The notes: a model not told the origin generated them from the sequence alone. A stretch of 64,000 nt of DNA from Buchnera aphidicola str. G002 (Myzus persicae) (GCF_000521565.1 NZ_CP002701.1:496001-560000), one strand, 5' to 3'. Shown: positions 31,406 through 42,152, counted from the first letter of the stretch. A program made the numbers and translations.

Positions 31406-33277
31406 ATGACAAAATATTTCAAATTAAGATCAACTCATATTATAGTGAAATGTATTTTAGGAATGATTATTTTATCTTTAGTATTCAGTACTCTAAACAT
31501 GTATAGAAATCAAGATTTTGAAAAATATATAGCAATAGTTAACGGTGAAAAAATTAGTTTTAAAACATTTCAAAATATGTATTTGATTGAAAAAGAAAAA
31601 CAAAAAAAAATATTCGGAAAAAATTTTTTTAAATTAAGTCATAACAAAAAATTTATGAAAGAAACATATGATTATATTCTTTCTCAATTAATCAATAATG
31701 TTCTTTTAGAACAATATACAAAAAAAATGAAATTACACGTAAACGAATTTAAGATAAAAGAAATTATATTAAATTCTCCTATATTTCAGAAAGACAAAAA
31801 ATTCAACAAAGAAAAATATTTTAATTATCTTGCATCTATAAATCTTAATAATCATGAATATATCAATATAATTAAAACAAAAATAAATACTCAAAACTTA
31901 ATAAATACAATTGAAAAAACAAACTTTATTTTAGAAGATGAACAAAAAAATATTATCAATCTACTTTCTCAAGAAAGAAACATCAAACGAGCAACATTGA
32001 AAATTGACAGTTCTATTAATAAACAAAATGTTACTGATGCTGAATTAAAAAAATACTTCCATGAACATGAACATAATTTTTATATTCCCGAAAAATTTAA
32101 AATTAGTTTTGTTGAATTGAAATCGGATAATTTTAACACAAACTGTAGTAAACAAGAAATTTATCAATGGTATCTAAAAAATATTAAAAAATATTCAACA
32201 AAAGAAAAAAGAAAATATAGTATTATTCAAAGTAAAAATGAAACTGATGCAATATCAATATTATCTGAATTAAATCAAAAACCTGAAAATTTTTCAAAAA
32301 TTGCCAAAGAGAAATCTACAGATCCTATATCATCAAAAAAAGGTGGAGATATTGGATGGATCTCAATTGATTTAATACCATATGAAATTAAAAATGCTAA
32401 TTTAAATCGAAAAAAAGAAATATCTAACATTATTCCATTTCATAATAATTTCTTAATTATTAAATTAGACGATATTTTGTTTAGCAGGCAAAAAACAATA
32501 AATGAAGTATATAATACTATTAAAAAAGAAATAAAAAATAAAAAATCATTAGATTTATATAATAATTTAAAAAATCAAATATATGAAGTTATAAAAAAAA
32601 ATCCAAATCAATTAAATTCAACTCTTATAAAGAGTAATATATTTTTTAAAGATACAAATTGGTTTGATAAAAATTCTATTCCTAAAGTATTAAACATTCC
32701 TATATTAAAAAAAGCAATTTTCAATAAAAAATTATTTAAAAAATATAATGGAAAAATAGAAACAAACTCTATTTTTTTTATTTTAAAAAACAATCAATCT
32801 TTTTTAATTAAGATTATAGATTTCCAAAATAGAAAAAAAGAAACATTTAACAATGTCAAAGAAAAAATAACACAAAAATTACAAATAATAAAAGCAATAA
32901 AAGAAAATAAAGTAAGATCAGAAAAAATTATTTTTGAATTAAAAAAAGGTAATACAAATTTGTTTAAACAATCAAAATTACATTTTGGAAAAACTGAAAC
33001 TATATCCCGTTATAATGAACAACCTATTACGTCAATAGTATTTTCTTTGCCACATCCGAAAAAAGGAAAAAAAATATATGCTTTATATCAAGATAAAAAT
33101 AAAAATTTTGTAATTATATTACTTCAAAAAGTTTATAATAAAAATTTTTCGAAAAAAGAAAAAAAAATTATTTTAGAATATTTAGAAAAAAACAATACTG
33201 AAATAATTTTTAATTCTATTCTTCGAAATCTTTATGAAAAATCAACGATAAAATATGGAGAAAAACAAGAAATATAA
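31406..33277 (+). CDS. ppiD: Periplasmic folding chaperone PpiD
   Basis: Inner-membrane-anchored periplasmic chaperone near the Sec translocon. It has 623 residues (E. coli 623). There is one N-terminal membrane helix at about 13-33, a SurA-like N-domain, and a parvulin-type region near 265-350 (KEKSTDPISSKKGGDIGWI). The rest is very Lys/Asn/Ile rich. In E. coli hupB separates lon and ppiD; it is gone here. Confidence 0.92.
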   Translation: MTKYFKLRSTHIIVKCILGMIILSLVFSTLNMYRNQDFEKYIAIVNGEKISFKTFQNMYLIEKEKQKKIFGKNFFKLSHNKKFMKETYDYILSQLINNVLLEQYTKKMKLHVNEFKIKEIILNSPIFQKDKKFNKEKYFNYLASINLNNHEYINIIKTKINTQNLINTIEKTNFILEDEQKNIINLLSQERNIKRATLKIDSSINKQNVTDAELKKYFHEHEHNFYIPEKFKISFVELKSDNFNTNCSKQEIYQWYLKNIKKYSTKEKRKYSIIQSKNETDAISILSELNQKPENFSKIAKEKSTDPISSKKGGDIGWISIDLIPYEIKNANLNRKKEISNIIPFHNNFLIIKLDDILFSRQKTINEVYNTIKKEIKNKKSLDLYNNLKNQIYEVIKKNPNQLNSTLIKSNIFFKDTNWFDKNSIPKVLNIPILKKAIFNKKLFKKYNGKIETNSIFFILKNNQSFLIKIIDFQNRKKETFNNVKEKITQKLQIIKAIKENKVRSEKIIFELKKGNTNLFKQSKLHFGKTETISRYNEQPITSIVFSLPHPKKGKKIYALYQDKNKNFVIILLQKVYNKNFSKKEKKIILEYLEKNNTEIIFNSILRNLYEKSTIKYGEKQEI

Positions 33278-33290
33278 AATTACCATAAAA

Positions 33291-33338
33291 AAAGTTATTC
33301 GATCATAAATTTATTAATTAATCAATACGAATAACTTT
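33291..33338. terminator. Bidirectional terminator ppiD / queC
   Basis: Perfect 11-base inverted repeat AAAGTTATTCG / CGAATAACTTT (33291-33301 and 33328-33338) with A-rich and T-rich flanks, between two convergent genes. The 26-base loop is long for a terminator. Confidence 0.6.
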
Positions 33339-33358
33339 ATTAAATATATAAATATTTT

Positions 33359-34051
33359 TTATAATTTCATTTTTTGCTTAATACTATCCATATAATAAGA
33401 GCGATTTAAATGCCATTTATCAAATCCTTGTTTGCGAAGAATACACGCTTGACATTTATTGCAACCTTTTCCTTGAATACCATTATAACAAGTCACTGTA
33501 TCATTTAAAATTATATCAATAGAATTCCAATAATCTGATAAAGCCCATATTTCTGATTTATTAAGATTCATTAAAGGTGTTAAAAATTTAATATTACAAT
33601 TCATACCTATATTAATCACATTATTCATTTCTTGAATAAATTTATTTCTACAATCAGGATAACCAGAGAAATCTACTTCATTAACACCTAAAATTACTGA
33701 ATTAATTTTATGACTATAGGCATATATAGAGGACAAAGTTAAAAATAAAATGTTACGACCAGGAACAAAAGTACTCGGTAAAATAGAATCTATTGGATGA
33801 ATATCATTAATTAAAAATTTGTTATTAGTTAAACTACTCATAGAAATATTTTGTAAATATTTAATATCTAAAATTATATGATTTTTTATACCTAATTTAT
33901 TTGATATTAAGAGAGAACAATCAATTTCAGATTTATGTAATTGATTGTAATCGAAGGTAATACAATGAATTTCGTCATATATATGCGTATAATGTATTAA
34001 ACAAGTTGTTGAATCTTGTCCACCACTAAAAACTACTAATGCTTTTTTCAT
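33359..34051 (-). CDS. queC: 7-cyano-7-deazaguanine synthase QueC
   Basis: ATP-dependent conversion of 7-carboxy-7-deazaguanine to preQ0 in queuosine tRNA-modification synthesis. It has 230 residues (E. coli 231). The N-terminal PP-loop FSGGQDSTTC is at 8-17. The C-terminal zinc cysteines appear in CYNGIQGKGCNKCQAC. It lies between ppiD and mdlA in reverse orientation; E. coli likewise has queC (ybaX) just downstream of ppiD. Confidence 0.95.
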   Translation of the reverse strand: MKKALVVFSGGQDSTTCLIHYTHIYDEIHCITFDYNQLHKSEIDCSLLISNKLGIKNHIILDIKYLQNISMSSLTNNKFLINDIHPIDSILPSTFVPGRNILFLTLSSIYAYSHKINSVILGVNEVDFSGYPDCRNKFIQEMNNVINIGMNCNIKFLTPLMNLNKSEIWALSDYWNSIDIILNDTVTCYNGIQGKGCNKCQACILRKQGFDKWHLNRSYYMDSIKQKMKL

Positions 34052-34253
34052 TTTTTTTATAAGTTTTGATTTTCAAGACTATATTCTTCTAAAAATTAAT
34101 TTTTAACTTGAATATAAATAAAAAATCTTTTTGTAAAAATATTTTTATATTATCACATAAAATAAAATTATTTTTAATAAAACATGTTGTAGATAATAAA
34201 AAATTACAATATTAAAAAAAAATTATAAATATTTAACTTATAGGATTTTTGTT

Positions 34254-35999
34254 GTGAAATTGTTTAATCAATTAAGATGGTTTTTTATACGAGAATGGAA
34301 ACGATATTTTGGAGCAATTTTACTATTAATAATAATTGCTATTTTACAATTATTACCTCCTAAAATAGTGGGGATGTTAATAGATTTAATTATAAAAGAA
34401 AAAATACATGGCATCCAAATATTACCATGGATTTCTATCATTCTTTTAGTCGCTATTATTGTATATATATTGCGCTATTTATGGAGAATACTATTATTTG
34501 GTGCTTCTTATCAATTAGCAACAGAATTACGAGTAAAATTTTATTCTTACTTTAGTCAACAGAGTCAAAAATTTTTTTTAAAAAATAAAACTGGAGATTT
34601 AATAGCAAGAGCAACAAATGATGTTGATCGTGTAGTTTTTGCTGCAGGAGAAGGTGTGTTAACACTAGTCGATTCATTAGTTATGGGATTGTCTGTTTTA
34701 GTTGTAATGAGTACTCAAATTAGTTTTTTATTAACAGTAATTTCTTTAATACCTATGCCAATAATGGCTATCTTAATTAAAAAATATGGACAAGAGTTAC
34801 ATGAAACTTTTCGTCATGCACAAGCTTCTTTTGCTTTATTAAATAATAAAACACAAGAAATATTAACAAGTATTCGTATGATTAGAGCCTTCGGATTAGA
34901 AAAAAATCAATCTGATAAATTTGATGAAATTGTAAATAATGCAGGAAAGAAAAATATGGAAGTAGCAAAAATAGATGCCCGATTTGATCCGGTTATTTAT
35001 TTATCAGTAGCCTTTTCTAATTTATTAGCTATTATAGGCGGAGGATGGTTAGTATGGAATAATTATATCACCATAGGTCAATTAACTAGTTTTATAATGT
35101 ATTTAGGATTAATGATTTGGCCAATGTTAGCATTAGCATGGATGTTTAATATAGTTGAAAGAGGTAGCGCTGCTTGGGATAGAATAAATTCAATTATCAA
35201 TAAAGAATTATGTATTCAAGATGGCAAAAAAATACTTCCATCTTCTTCTGGTATATTAAAAGCTAATATTAATTTATTTTTTTATCCTAAAAATAACATC
35301 CCATCTTTAAAAGATATACACTTTATTCTAGAACCAGGAAAAACTTTAGGTATTTGTGGTCCTACAGGTTCAGGAAAAACTACTTTGTTAAAACTAATTC
35401 AAAGACAATTTAATATTAAAAAAGGTGATATTCTTTACCATTCTATCCCATTATCAAAATTAAAAATTGATAATTGGAGAAGTCGTATTGCAGTTGTAAA
35501 TCAAACGTCTTTTTTATTTTCAGAAAGTATTGCAAACAACATTTCTTTAGGAAAACCTACTGCATCTCAAAAAGAAATTGAAAAGGTTGCAAAATTAGCA
35601 GATATACATAAAGATATTATCTATTTGCCAAGAGGATATGAAACTCAAGTAGGAGAACGTGGTGTAATGTTATCAGGTGGGCAAAAACAACGTATTTCTA
35701 TTGCACGAGCATTGCTTTTAAATGCAGAAATATTAATATTAGATGATGCTTTATCTGCTGTTGATAGTCAAACAGAAAATAATATATTAAAAAATATTAA
35801 TCAATGGAAAAAAAACGGACATTCTTTAATTATTACAGCACATCGTTTATCCGCATTAATTAATTCAGATGAAATTATAGTAATAAAAAATGGTTTAATT
35901 ATACAAAGAGGAAATCACTCACAATTAAGTCAAGAAGAAAATTGGTATAAAGCTATGTATTATTATCAAAAATCAGAAATGGAACTTGAGGACAAATAA
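34254..35999 (+). CDS. mdlA: ABC exporter half-transporter MdlA
   Basis: Multidrug-resistance-like ABC half-transporter with fused membrane and ATPase domains, presumed to pair with MdlB; substrate unknown. It has 581 residues (E. coli 590), a GTG start at 34254 preceded by TAGGA. Six membrane helices lie in the first 300 residues. Walker [10 protein letters not shown] is near 369, the signature LSGGQKQR near 472, and Walker [12 protein letters not shown] follows. mdlB follows after 23 bases. Confidence 0.95.
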   Translation: MKLFNQLRWFFIREWKRYFGAILLLIIIAILQLLPPKIVGMLIDLIIKEKIHGIQILPWISIILLVAIIVYILRYLWRILLFGASYQLATELRVKFYSYFSQQSQKFFLKNKTGDLIARATNDVDRVVFAAGEGVLTLVDSLVMGLSVLVVMSTQISFLLTVISLIPMPIMAILIKKYGQELHETFRHAQASFALLNNKTQEILTSIRMIRAFGLEKNQSDKFDEIVNNAGKKNMEVAKIDARFDPVIYLSVAFSNLLAIIGGGWLVWNNYITIGQLTSFIMYLGLMIWPMLALAWMFNIVERGSAAWDRINSIINKELCIQDGKKILPSSSGILKANINLFFYPKNNIPSLKDIHFILEPGKTLGICGPTGSGKTTLLKLIQRQFNIKKGDILYHSIPLSKLKIDNWRSRIAVVNQTSFLFSESIANNISLGKPTASQKEIEKVAKLADIHKDIIYLPRGYETQVGERGVMLSGGQKQRISIARALLLNAEILILDDALSAVDSQTENNILKNINQWKKNGHSLIITAHRLSALINSDEIIVIKNGLIIQRGNHSQLSQEENWYKAMYYYQKSEMELEDK

Positions 36000-36022
36000 A
36001 AAATAGGTGAAAAATTTATAAT

Positions 36023-37765
36023 ATGAATCATTTAATCGAGTTTTGGCCAATTTTAAAGCGTTTACTAACTTATGTTATACCTTTTAAAAAGTCACTAATA
36101 TTAGCATTTTTTTTACTTTTAAGTGGATCACTATCAGAAGTTTTAGGTCCTATTTTAATAAGCTATTTTATTAATAATATTTTATCTAAACATCAATTGC
36201 ATTTTAAAATTATATTTCTAATAATAGTATTATATATACTATTGCAAATTTTATCAGTATTTTTTAATTATTTTCAAAGTATTTTGTTTAACAAAATAGC
36301 GGTAAAAACTATTAATAAATTACGTCAAGATGTAATGAATTCTGCATTAAGACAGCCTATCAGTCAATTTGATTCTCAACCAATCGGTCAAATGATTTCA
36401 AAAGTGACTAATGATACTGAAGCAGTAAAAGAATTATATGATACAGTAGCTCCTACTTTATTTAGAAGTATCGCATTAATTTTGGTGATATTATTTGCAA
36501 TGTTTAGTCTAGAATGGCACATGGCGATAATAGCTTTATTTATTTTGCCATTAGTTATTATAATTATGTGCGTTTATCAATACTACAGCACTCCACTTTT
36601 AAGAAAAGTACGATACTATTTAGCTGAAATAAATAATAAATTTAATGAAACAATTAATGGTATCAATGTAATTCAACAATTTCGTCAACAAAATAGATTT
36701 GAAAAATATATAGAAAAAAGTAGTCAGTTACATTATATGGCACGTATGAAAATATTAAGATTAGATGGTATTTTATTAAGACCATTATTAAGTTTATTAT
36801 CTGCTTTAGTATTATGTAACTTTATATTTTTATTTAGTTATTTCTCTATTGGAGCCTTTGAAGTAGGTATATTATACGCATTTATTACTTATCTTGGAAG
36901 ACTAAATGAACCTTTGATTGCTATTACCATCCAACAAGCTATATTACAACAATCTATTGTCGCAGGAGAACGAATATTCTCACTTATAGATTCACCAAAA
37001 CAAAAATATGGTAAAAACAAACAAACATTAAATAGTGGGGAAATACATATTGATAATCTTTGTTTTAATTATCAAAATGATACTAAAAATGTTCTTGAAA
37101 ATATCAATATTAATATTCCTTCAAACAGTTTTATTGCATTTGTAGGACATACTGGTAGTGGTAAAAGCACTCTAGCAAATTTATTAATGGGATATTATCC
37201 TATAAAAACTGGTCAAATATATTTAGATGGAAAATCGATTGATTCAATCAGTCATACTGTTTTAAGAAAAAACATACTTATGGTACAACAAGATCCAATA
37301 GTTCTTTCAGATACTGTTTTTGAAAATATTACATTAGGAAGAAAAATATCTGAAGATCAAGTTTGGAAAATATTAGATACTGTATCTCTGACACCTTTAG
37401 TAAAATCTATGCCTAAAGGAATTTATTCTTTATTAGGAGAAGAAGGTAATAATTTATCTGTAGGTCAAAAACAATTATTAGCAATTGCTAGAATACTAGT
37501 TATGCATCCTAAAATACTGATATTAGATGAAGCAACTGCTAATATCGACTCCGGAACAGAACAATTAATTCAAAAAACGTTACTATCTATAAGAAAAAAA
37601 TCTACCTTAGTTGTTATTGCACATAGACTTTCAACCATTATCGATGCAGATTTAATTGTTGTATTAAAACGAGGGAAAGTTGTTGAAATTGGTAAACATA
37701 AAAAATTATTAAAAAATAAAAGCTGTTATTGGAAAATGTATAAATTTCAACTGTCTAAAATTTAG
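36023..37765 (+). CDS. mdlB: ABC exporter half-transporter MdlB
   Basis: Partner half-transporter of MdlA. It has 580 residues (E. coli 593). Six membrane helices, then the ATPase domain with Walker A GHTGSGKST near 374, signature LSVGQKQLL near 476 and Walker B ILDEATANID. Both ATPase sites of the pair look intact. Its stop codon touches the 3' end of the convergent ffs gene. The glnK-amtB-tesB-ybaY genes that lie between mdlB and ffs in E. coli are deleted. Confidence 0.95.
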   Translation: MNHLIEFWPILKRLLTYVIPFKKSLILAFFLLLSGSLSEVLGPILISYFINNILSKHQLHFKIIFLIIVLYILLQILSVFFNYFQSILFNKIAVKTINKLRQDVMNSALRQPISQFDSQPIGQMISKVTNDTEAVKELYDTVAPTLFRSIALILVILFAMFSLEWHMAIIALFILPLVIIIMCVYQYYSTPLLRKVRYYLAEINNKFNETINGINVIQQFRQQNRFEKYIEKSSQLHYMARMKILRLDGILLRPLLSLLSALVLCNFIFLFSYFSIGAFEVGILYAFITYLGRLNEPLIAITIQQAILQQSIVAGERIFSLIDSPKQKYGKNKQTLNSGEIHIDNLCFNYQNDTKNVLENININIPSNSFIAFVGHTGSGKSTLANLLMGYYPIKTGQIYLDGKSIDSISHTVLRKNILMVQQDPIVLSDTVFENITLGRKISEDQVWKILDTVSLTPLVKSMPKGIYSLLGEEGNNLSVGQKQLLAIARILVMHPKILILDEATANIDSGTEQLIQKTLLSIRKKSTLVVIAHRLSTIIDADLIVVLKRGKVVEIGKHKKLLKNKSCYWKMYKFQLSKI

Positions 37766-37874
37766 GAGAATCTGTTAGCTGTATCAGAACACCTGTATTA
37801 GCTGATGTGGCTGCTTCCTTCCGAATCTGACCAAATATTCAATTTTACAGTGTTTGAGGCTAACAGAAAACTCC
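37766..37874 (-). ncRNA. ffs: 4.5S RNA of the signal recognition particle
   Basis: Minus-strand sequence contains the near-invariant SRP core GGTCAGATTCGGAAGGAAGC followed by AGCC, with the GGAA tetraloop and the Ffh-binding asymmetric loop. The ends pair in a long hairpin (CTGTTAGC with GCTAACAG, extended by GGAG/CTCC), giving about 109 bases (E. coli 114). It partners with Ffh and FtsY to deliver nascent membrane proteins to SecY, encoded in this window. Ends are estimated from pairing. Confidence 0.95.
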
Positions 37875-38076
37875 ATTTTATATTTGATAAACTATATTTA
37901 TTAGATCTATCAAAAGTTATTTTTATTAAAATTAAAAAGTACATTTTATATATAAAATTTAAAATTTACAACTAGTATTTATCATTAAAAATATTTTAAA
38001 AATAAATAAGAATACTTTCATAATATAATAAATATTGATAGCATAGTCTTTTTTATAAAATATTATATCATAATAT
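37875..38076. other. AT-rich spacer between ffs and dnaX
   Basis: About 200 bases with no gene; E. coli apt, upstream of dnaX, is absent. It holds the divergent promoters of ffs (minus) and dnaX (plus). An inverted repeat TTTGATA/TATCAAA with an 18-base loop lies just upstream of ffs. I cannot assign boxes with confidence. Confidence 0.4.
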
Positions 38077-39162
38077 ATGAATTATCAAATATTAGCAAGA
38101 AAATGGCGTCCACAATCTTTTCAAGATATAATTGGTCAAGCTCATATTGTAACTGCCATCTCTAATGAATTATCTTTAAATCGTATTCATCATTCGTGGT
38201 TATTATCTGGTACACGAGGAGTTGGAAAAACTACAATTGCTCGATTATTAGCTAAAAGTTTAAATTGTCAAAAAGGTATTACAGCAAATCCTTGTAGAAA
38301 ATGCATTATTTGTCAAGAAATAGAAAAAGGATTATGTCTAGATTTTCTAGAAATTGATGCTGCCTCTCGAACAAAAGTAGAAGACATACGAGAAATTTTA
38401 GATAATATTTATTATTCTCCAGTTAAAAGTCGTTTTAAAATATATTTAATTGATGAAGTTCATATGCTTTCTCGACATAGTTTTAATGCTTTACTTAAAA
38501 CACTTGAAGAGCCACCTAAACATATAAAATTTATCTTAGCGACTACAGATATAGAAAAAATACCTAAAACTATTATTTCTCGTTGTTTATATTTTAAATT
38601 TAAAATACTTTCTGAAGAAAACATTTTTAATCTATTAACATATATTTTAAGAAAAGAATGTATTAAATTTGATAATAATTCTTTAAGAAAAATATCAAAT
38701 CATGCTAAAGGAAGTATAAGAGATGCACTGAATTTATTAGAACATGGTATAAATTTAGGCAATGGAATTGTTAATATAAAAAATATAACAAACATGTTAG
38801 GAATTCCTGCTGAAAAACATTCTTTTTTATTAACTGATGCAGTTTTAAAAAAAGATGTAAAAAAAACAATGTTTTTATTAAATGAAATAAGTAATATAGG
38901 AGTAGAATGGGAAGAAGTTTTAATAGAAATGTTACATTTGTTATATCAAATTAATATGTCACAATCTTTACCACTAGAGTGGGAACAAAGTGTTACAGAA
39001 ATTTATAAAAATGAAATTAAAAAAATAGGAAAAAATATTAACAAAAATAAAATTCAATTATGTTATCAAATATTAATAAATGGAAGAAAAGAATTAAAAT
39101 TTTCGCCTAGTCAAAAAATAGGAGTCGAAATGACTTTGCTGCGTGCTATTGATAGCATATAA
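38077..39162 (+). CDS. dnaX: DNA polymerase III clamp-loader subunit gamma (DnaX, domains I-III)
   Basis: AAA+ clamp-loader ATPase. Walker A GTRGVGKTT is near 45, the zinc-module cysteines near 64-79 (CQKG, CRKCIICQ), Walker B LIDEVHML near 126, and the SRC sensor in ISRCLYF. At 361 residues it stops right after GVEMTLLRA, the end of collar domain III. It is thus shorter than E. coli gamma (431) and far shorter than tau (643). The missing C-terminus reappears in another frame 51 bases downstream. The clamp-loading core is complete. Confidence 0.96.
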   Translation: MNYQILARKWRPQSFQDIIGQAHIVTAISNELSLNRIHHSWLLSGTRGVGKTTIARLLAKSLNCQKGITANPCRKCIICQEIEKGLCLDFLEIDAASRTKVEDIREILDNIYYSPVKSRFKIYLIDEVHMLSRHSFNALLKTLEEPPKHIKFILATTDIEKIPKTIISRCLYFKFKILSEENIFNLLTYILRKECIKFDNNSLRKISNHAKGSIRDALNLLEHGINLGNGIVNIKNITNMLGIPAEKHSFLLTDAVLKKDVKKTMFLLNEISNIGVEWEEVLIEMLHLLYQINMSQSLPLEWEQSVTEIYKNEIKKIGKNINKNKIQLCYQILINGRKELKFSPSQKIGVEMTLLRAIDSI

Positions 39163-39212
39163 AGAATAAAAAACATCAAAAAAATTTTTCTCATTTACAC
39201 TTTATAATAAAA

Positions 39213-39839
39213 ATGATTACTCTAAATAAAAAAAAGACATGCAATAAAAACAAGATTTTCGACACAAATATCATTTTAAAAAATAGATTTGAATTATTAC
39301 AAAATAAAAATAAGATTATATCTATTAAAAAAAATATTCAAAAAATACATTTGAATGAAAAAAAAATACGTTTGACATCTGAAAATTTTTTTTATCAATC
39401 AAAGATGTTAAAAAATGAAAAAAATGAAATAATTCTCAAAAAGATTCAAGAAATAGATCCTTGGTATAGAGAAATATATAAATTAAAAAATTTACCAAAA
39501 ATAGTTCAAAAATTAGCTATACATACTTCATATAAAAATACTTTAAAATATTGGTATGTATTTTTAAATAAAAAAAATAAAGATTTAATAAAATATGATG
39601 CATGGATTATATTTAAAAAAGAGCTTAGTACAATAACAGAAAAAAAAATAAAACTAATTATAAAAAAAACAAAGATACTAAATATTTTAACTCCTTATGA
39701 ATGGTTCAAAAAAATATATAAAGAAAGAACATTAAAAGAATATTTATTATTAATAAAAGATCCAAATATTCAGTTTTTTAAAAAAAATTTTAATGCCAAA
39801 CTTAATAGAAAAAATGTTAATTTCATTTCAGTGTTATAA
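39213..39839 (+). CDS. Detached tau C-terminal region of DnaX (domains IV-V)
   Basis: 208-residue Lys-rich ORF in a frame different from dnaX (-1). Parts align with E. coli tau domain V from memory: DPW at 82-84, LPKIVQKLA at 94-102, TPYEWFKKIY at 160-169 and FFKKNFNAKL at 188-197, in the same order and spacing and ending at the same place. A weaker match near 17-31 may be remnant domain IV. In tau, domain V binds the polymerase alpha subunit. No ribosome site is evident before the ATG. It could be a functional separate peptide or a decaying fragment; the long open frame favours function. Confidence 0.75.
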   Translation: MITLNKKKTCNKNKIFDTNIILKNRFELLQNKNKIISIKKNIQKIHLNEKKIRLTSENFFYQSKMLKNEKNEIILKKIQEIDPWYREIYKLKNLPKIVQKLAIHTSYKNTLKYWYVFLNKKNKDLIKYDAWIIFKKELSTITEKKIKLIIKKTKILNILTPYEWFKKIYKERTLKEYLLLIKDPNIQFFKKNFNAKLNRKNVNFISVL

Positions 39840-39875
39840 AAAATTTTTATCTTTATAATAGAGAGAATAAAAAAC

Positions 39876-40205
39876 ATGTTTACTAAAAACGGTTTAGGAA
39901 ATTTAATGAAACAAGCACAACAAATGCAAGAAAAAATGGCAAAAATACAAGAAGAAATAGCAAAAATGGAAGTAACAGGAGAAGCTGGTGCTGGATTAGT
40001 TAAAGTCACTATTAATGGTGCACATAATTGTAGACGAGTAGAAGTAGATCCTAGTTTACTTAAAGATGATAAAGACATGTTAGAAGATTTAGCAGCAGCT
40101 GCATTCAATGATGCAGCACGAAGAATATCTGAAGTGCAAAAAAAGAAAATGTCTGATATATCTACAGGCATGCAACTTCCAACTGGTTTTAATATGCCTG
40201 TATAA
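39876..40205 (+). CDS. ybaB: YbaB/EbfC family nucleoid-associated protein
   Basis: Small dimeric DNA-binding protein. The 109 residues match E. coli YbaB (109). An N-terminal amphipathic helix rich in Met/Gln/Lys is followed by the conserved [16 protein letters not shown] strand region and a second helix. It sits after dnaX as in E. coli dnaX-ybaB-recR; recR is missing and htpG follows directly. A GAGAG ribosome site precedes the ATG. Confidence 0.96.
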   Translation: MFTKNGLGNLMKQAQQMQEKMAKIQEEIAKMEVTGEAGAGLVKVTINGAHNCRRVEVDPSLLKDDKDMLEDLAAAAFNDAARRISEVQKKKMSDISTGMQLPTGFNMPV

Positions 40206-40263
40206 ATGATATATAAATACTAGATTTAAAAAATATAATTACGATTATAAAAGAGATGTTTTT

Positions 40264-42141
40264 ATGAAAACAGAAAAAAAAGAAGTATATAATTTTCAAT
40301 CAGAAGTTAAACAATTGTTGCATTTAATGATTCATTCCTTATATTCTAATAAAGAAATTTTTTTACGAGAATTAATATCTAATGCATCAGATGCAATTGA
40401 TAAATTAAGATTTGAATCTCTATCATTACCAGAATTATATGAAAATGATAGTGATATGAAAATTCAAATATCTATTAATAAAGCACAAAGAACACTCATT
40501 ATCAGTGATAATGGAATTGGGATGACACGACAAGAAACAATTGAAAATCTTGGAACTATTGCTAAATCAGGAACAAAATCTTTTCTGCAATCTTTAGAAA
40601 ACAAACAAAATAAAAAAAATGAACTGATTGGAGAATTCGGAGTTGGTTTTTATTCATCTTTTATTGTATCAGAACAAGTATCTGTCAGAACTAGATTTGC
40701 TGGAACAAAAACAAATGAAGGAACATTATGGGAATCTTCAGGAGAAGGAAAATATAATATTACAAATATAAGTAAAAAAACAAAAGGAACCGAAATTACT
40801 TTATTCTTAAAAAAAGAAGAAGAAGAATTTTTAGAAATATGGCGGATTAAAAACATAATTAGTAAATACTCTGATCACATTACTGTACCAGTATACATTC
40901 AAAATTATGATGACAAAAATAAAACATATTTTTGGGAACAAATTAATAAAGCTAAAGCTTTATGGACAATGAGTCAATCTTCTATCACTGATGATGAATA
41001 TAAAGATTTTTATAAACATTTAACTAATGATCAAAATAATCCACTCGTGTGGAGTCATAATCGAGTAGAAGGCAATCAAGAATACATTAGTTTATTATTT
41101 ATTCCAGAAAAAGCAGCTTGGGATATATGGAATAGAGACAATAAACATGGTTTAAAACTATATGTAAAACGTGTTTACATTATGGATAACTATCAAGAAT
41201 TTCTTCCTAGTTATTTACGATTCATTAGAGGATTAATTGATTCAAACGATTTACCTTTAAATGTTTCTAGAGAAATCTTACAAAATAACTCTATTACAGA
41301 AAATTTAAAAAAAGCACTGATTAAAAGATCATTAAATATGCTAGAAAAATTGTCTAAAAATTCTAAAGAGAAATATCAAATTTTTTGGAATCAATTTGGA
41401 CTTATCTTTAAGGAAGGACCAGCAGAAGATCATGATAATTTAGCAAGAATTGCTAATCTTTTACGTTTTGCATCTATCAAAAATAATAGTGCGGAACAAA
41501 AAATATCATTAAAAGAATACGTAGATAGCATGAATTCACAACAAGAAAAAATATACTATATTACTGCAGATAGTTATGAAGCTGCAAAAAATAGTCCCCA
41601 TTTAGAATTATTCAAGAAAAATAATATTGATGTTCTATTACTATCAGATCGAATTGATGAATGGATGATGAACTATCTTACTGATTTTGATGGGAAAAAA
41701 TTTCAATCTATTAGCAAAGAAGATTTGTCTTTAAATAAATTAACTCAAGATAAAAAAATAAAAAATGATGAACTTTCAACAGAAATGATTGATTTTTTAA
41801 AAAAAGTTAAAAAAATACTAGGGGATAAAGTAAAAGACGTAAGATTAACGAATAGATTAACAGAAACACCATGCGTACTTTTAAGTGATTCTAATGAAAT
41901 GACTACACAAATGGCAAAACTTTTTTCTGCAGCAGGACAATCTGTTCCAGAATTAAAATATATTTTTGAAATTAACCCAGAACATATGTTAATAAAAAAA
42001 GTGTCTTTAATACATGATGAAAAAAAATTAAACGAATGGATTAATTTACTATTAGATCAAGCACTATTAGCTGAAAAAGGTAACTTAGAAAATCCACATA
42101 AGTTTATTTCTAGAATGAATAAATTATTGATTCTTCCATAA
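40264..42141 (+). CDS. htpG: Chaperone protein HtpG (Hsp90)
   Basis: ATP-driven Hsp90 chaperone dimer. It has 625 residues (E. coli 624). GHKL ATPase motifs are present: [12 protein letters not shown] near 37-48, SDNGIGMT near 80 and [11 protein letters not shown] near 120. The middle-domain catalytic loop includes the conserved Arg in [11 protein letters not shown] near 335-345. A GAGAT ribosome site precedes the ATG. Heat-shock control in E. coli is by sigma-32; I see no clear such promoter in the 58-base gap here. Confidence 0.97.
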   Translation: MKTEKKEVYNFQSEVKQLLHLMIHSLYSNKEIFLRELISNASDAIDKLRFESLSLPELYENDSDMKIQISINKAQRTLIISDNGIGMTRQETIENLGTIAKSGTKSFLQSLENKQNKKNELIGEFGVGFYSSFIVSEQVSVRTRFAGTKTNEGTLWESSGEGKYNITNISKKTKGTEITLFLKKEEEEFLEIWRIKNIISKYSDHITVPVYIQNYDDKNKTYFWEQINKAKALWTMSQSSITDDEYKDFYKHLTNDQNNPLVWSHNRVEGNQEYISLLFIPEKAAWDIWNRDNKHGLKLYVKRVYIMDNYQEFLPSYLRFIRGLIDSNDLPLNVSREILQNNSITENLKKALIKRSLNMLEKLSKNSKEKYQIFWNQFGLIFKEGPAEDHDNLARIANLLRFASIKNNSAEQKISLKEYVDSMNSQQEKIYYITADSYEAAKNSPHLELFKKNNIDVLLLSDRIDEWMMNYLTDFDGKKFQSISKEDLSLNKLTQDKKIKNDELSTEMIDFLKKVKKILGDKVKDVRLTNRLTETPCVLLSDSNEMTTQMAKLFSAAGQSVPELKYIFEINPEHMLIKKVSLIHDEKKLNEWINLLLDQALLAEKGNLENPHKFISRMNKLLILP

Positions 42142-42152
42142 TAAAATATATG

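Noticed and set aside
39142..39215. Programmed -1 frameshift joining dnaX to the downstream tau fragment
   Set aside because: The overlap of the two open frames is only 39156-39162 and contains no X XXY YYZ slippery heptamer; the A-rich runs lie after the dnaX stop.
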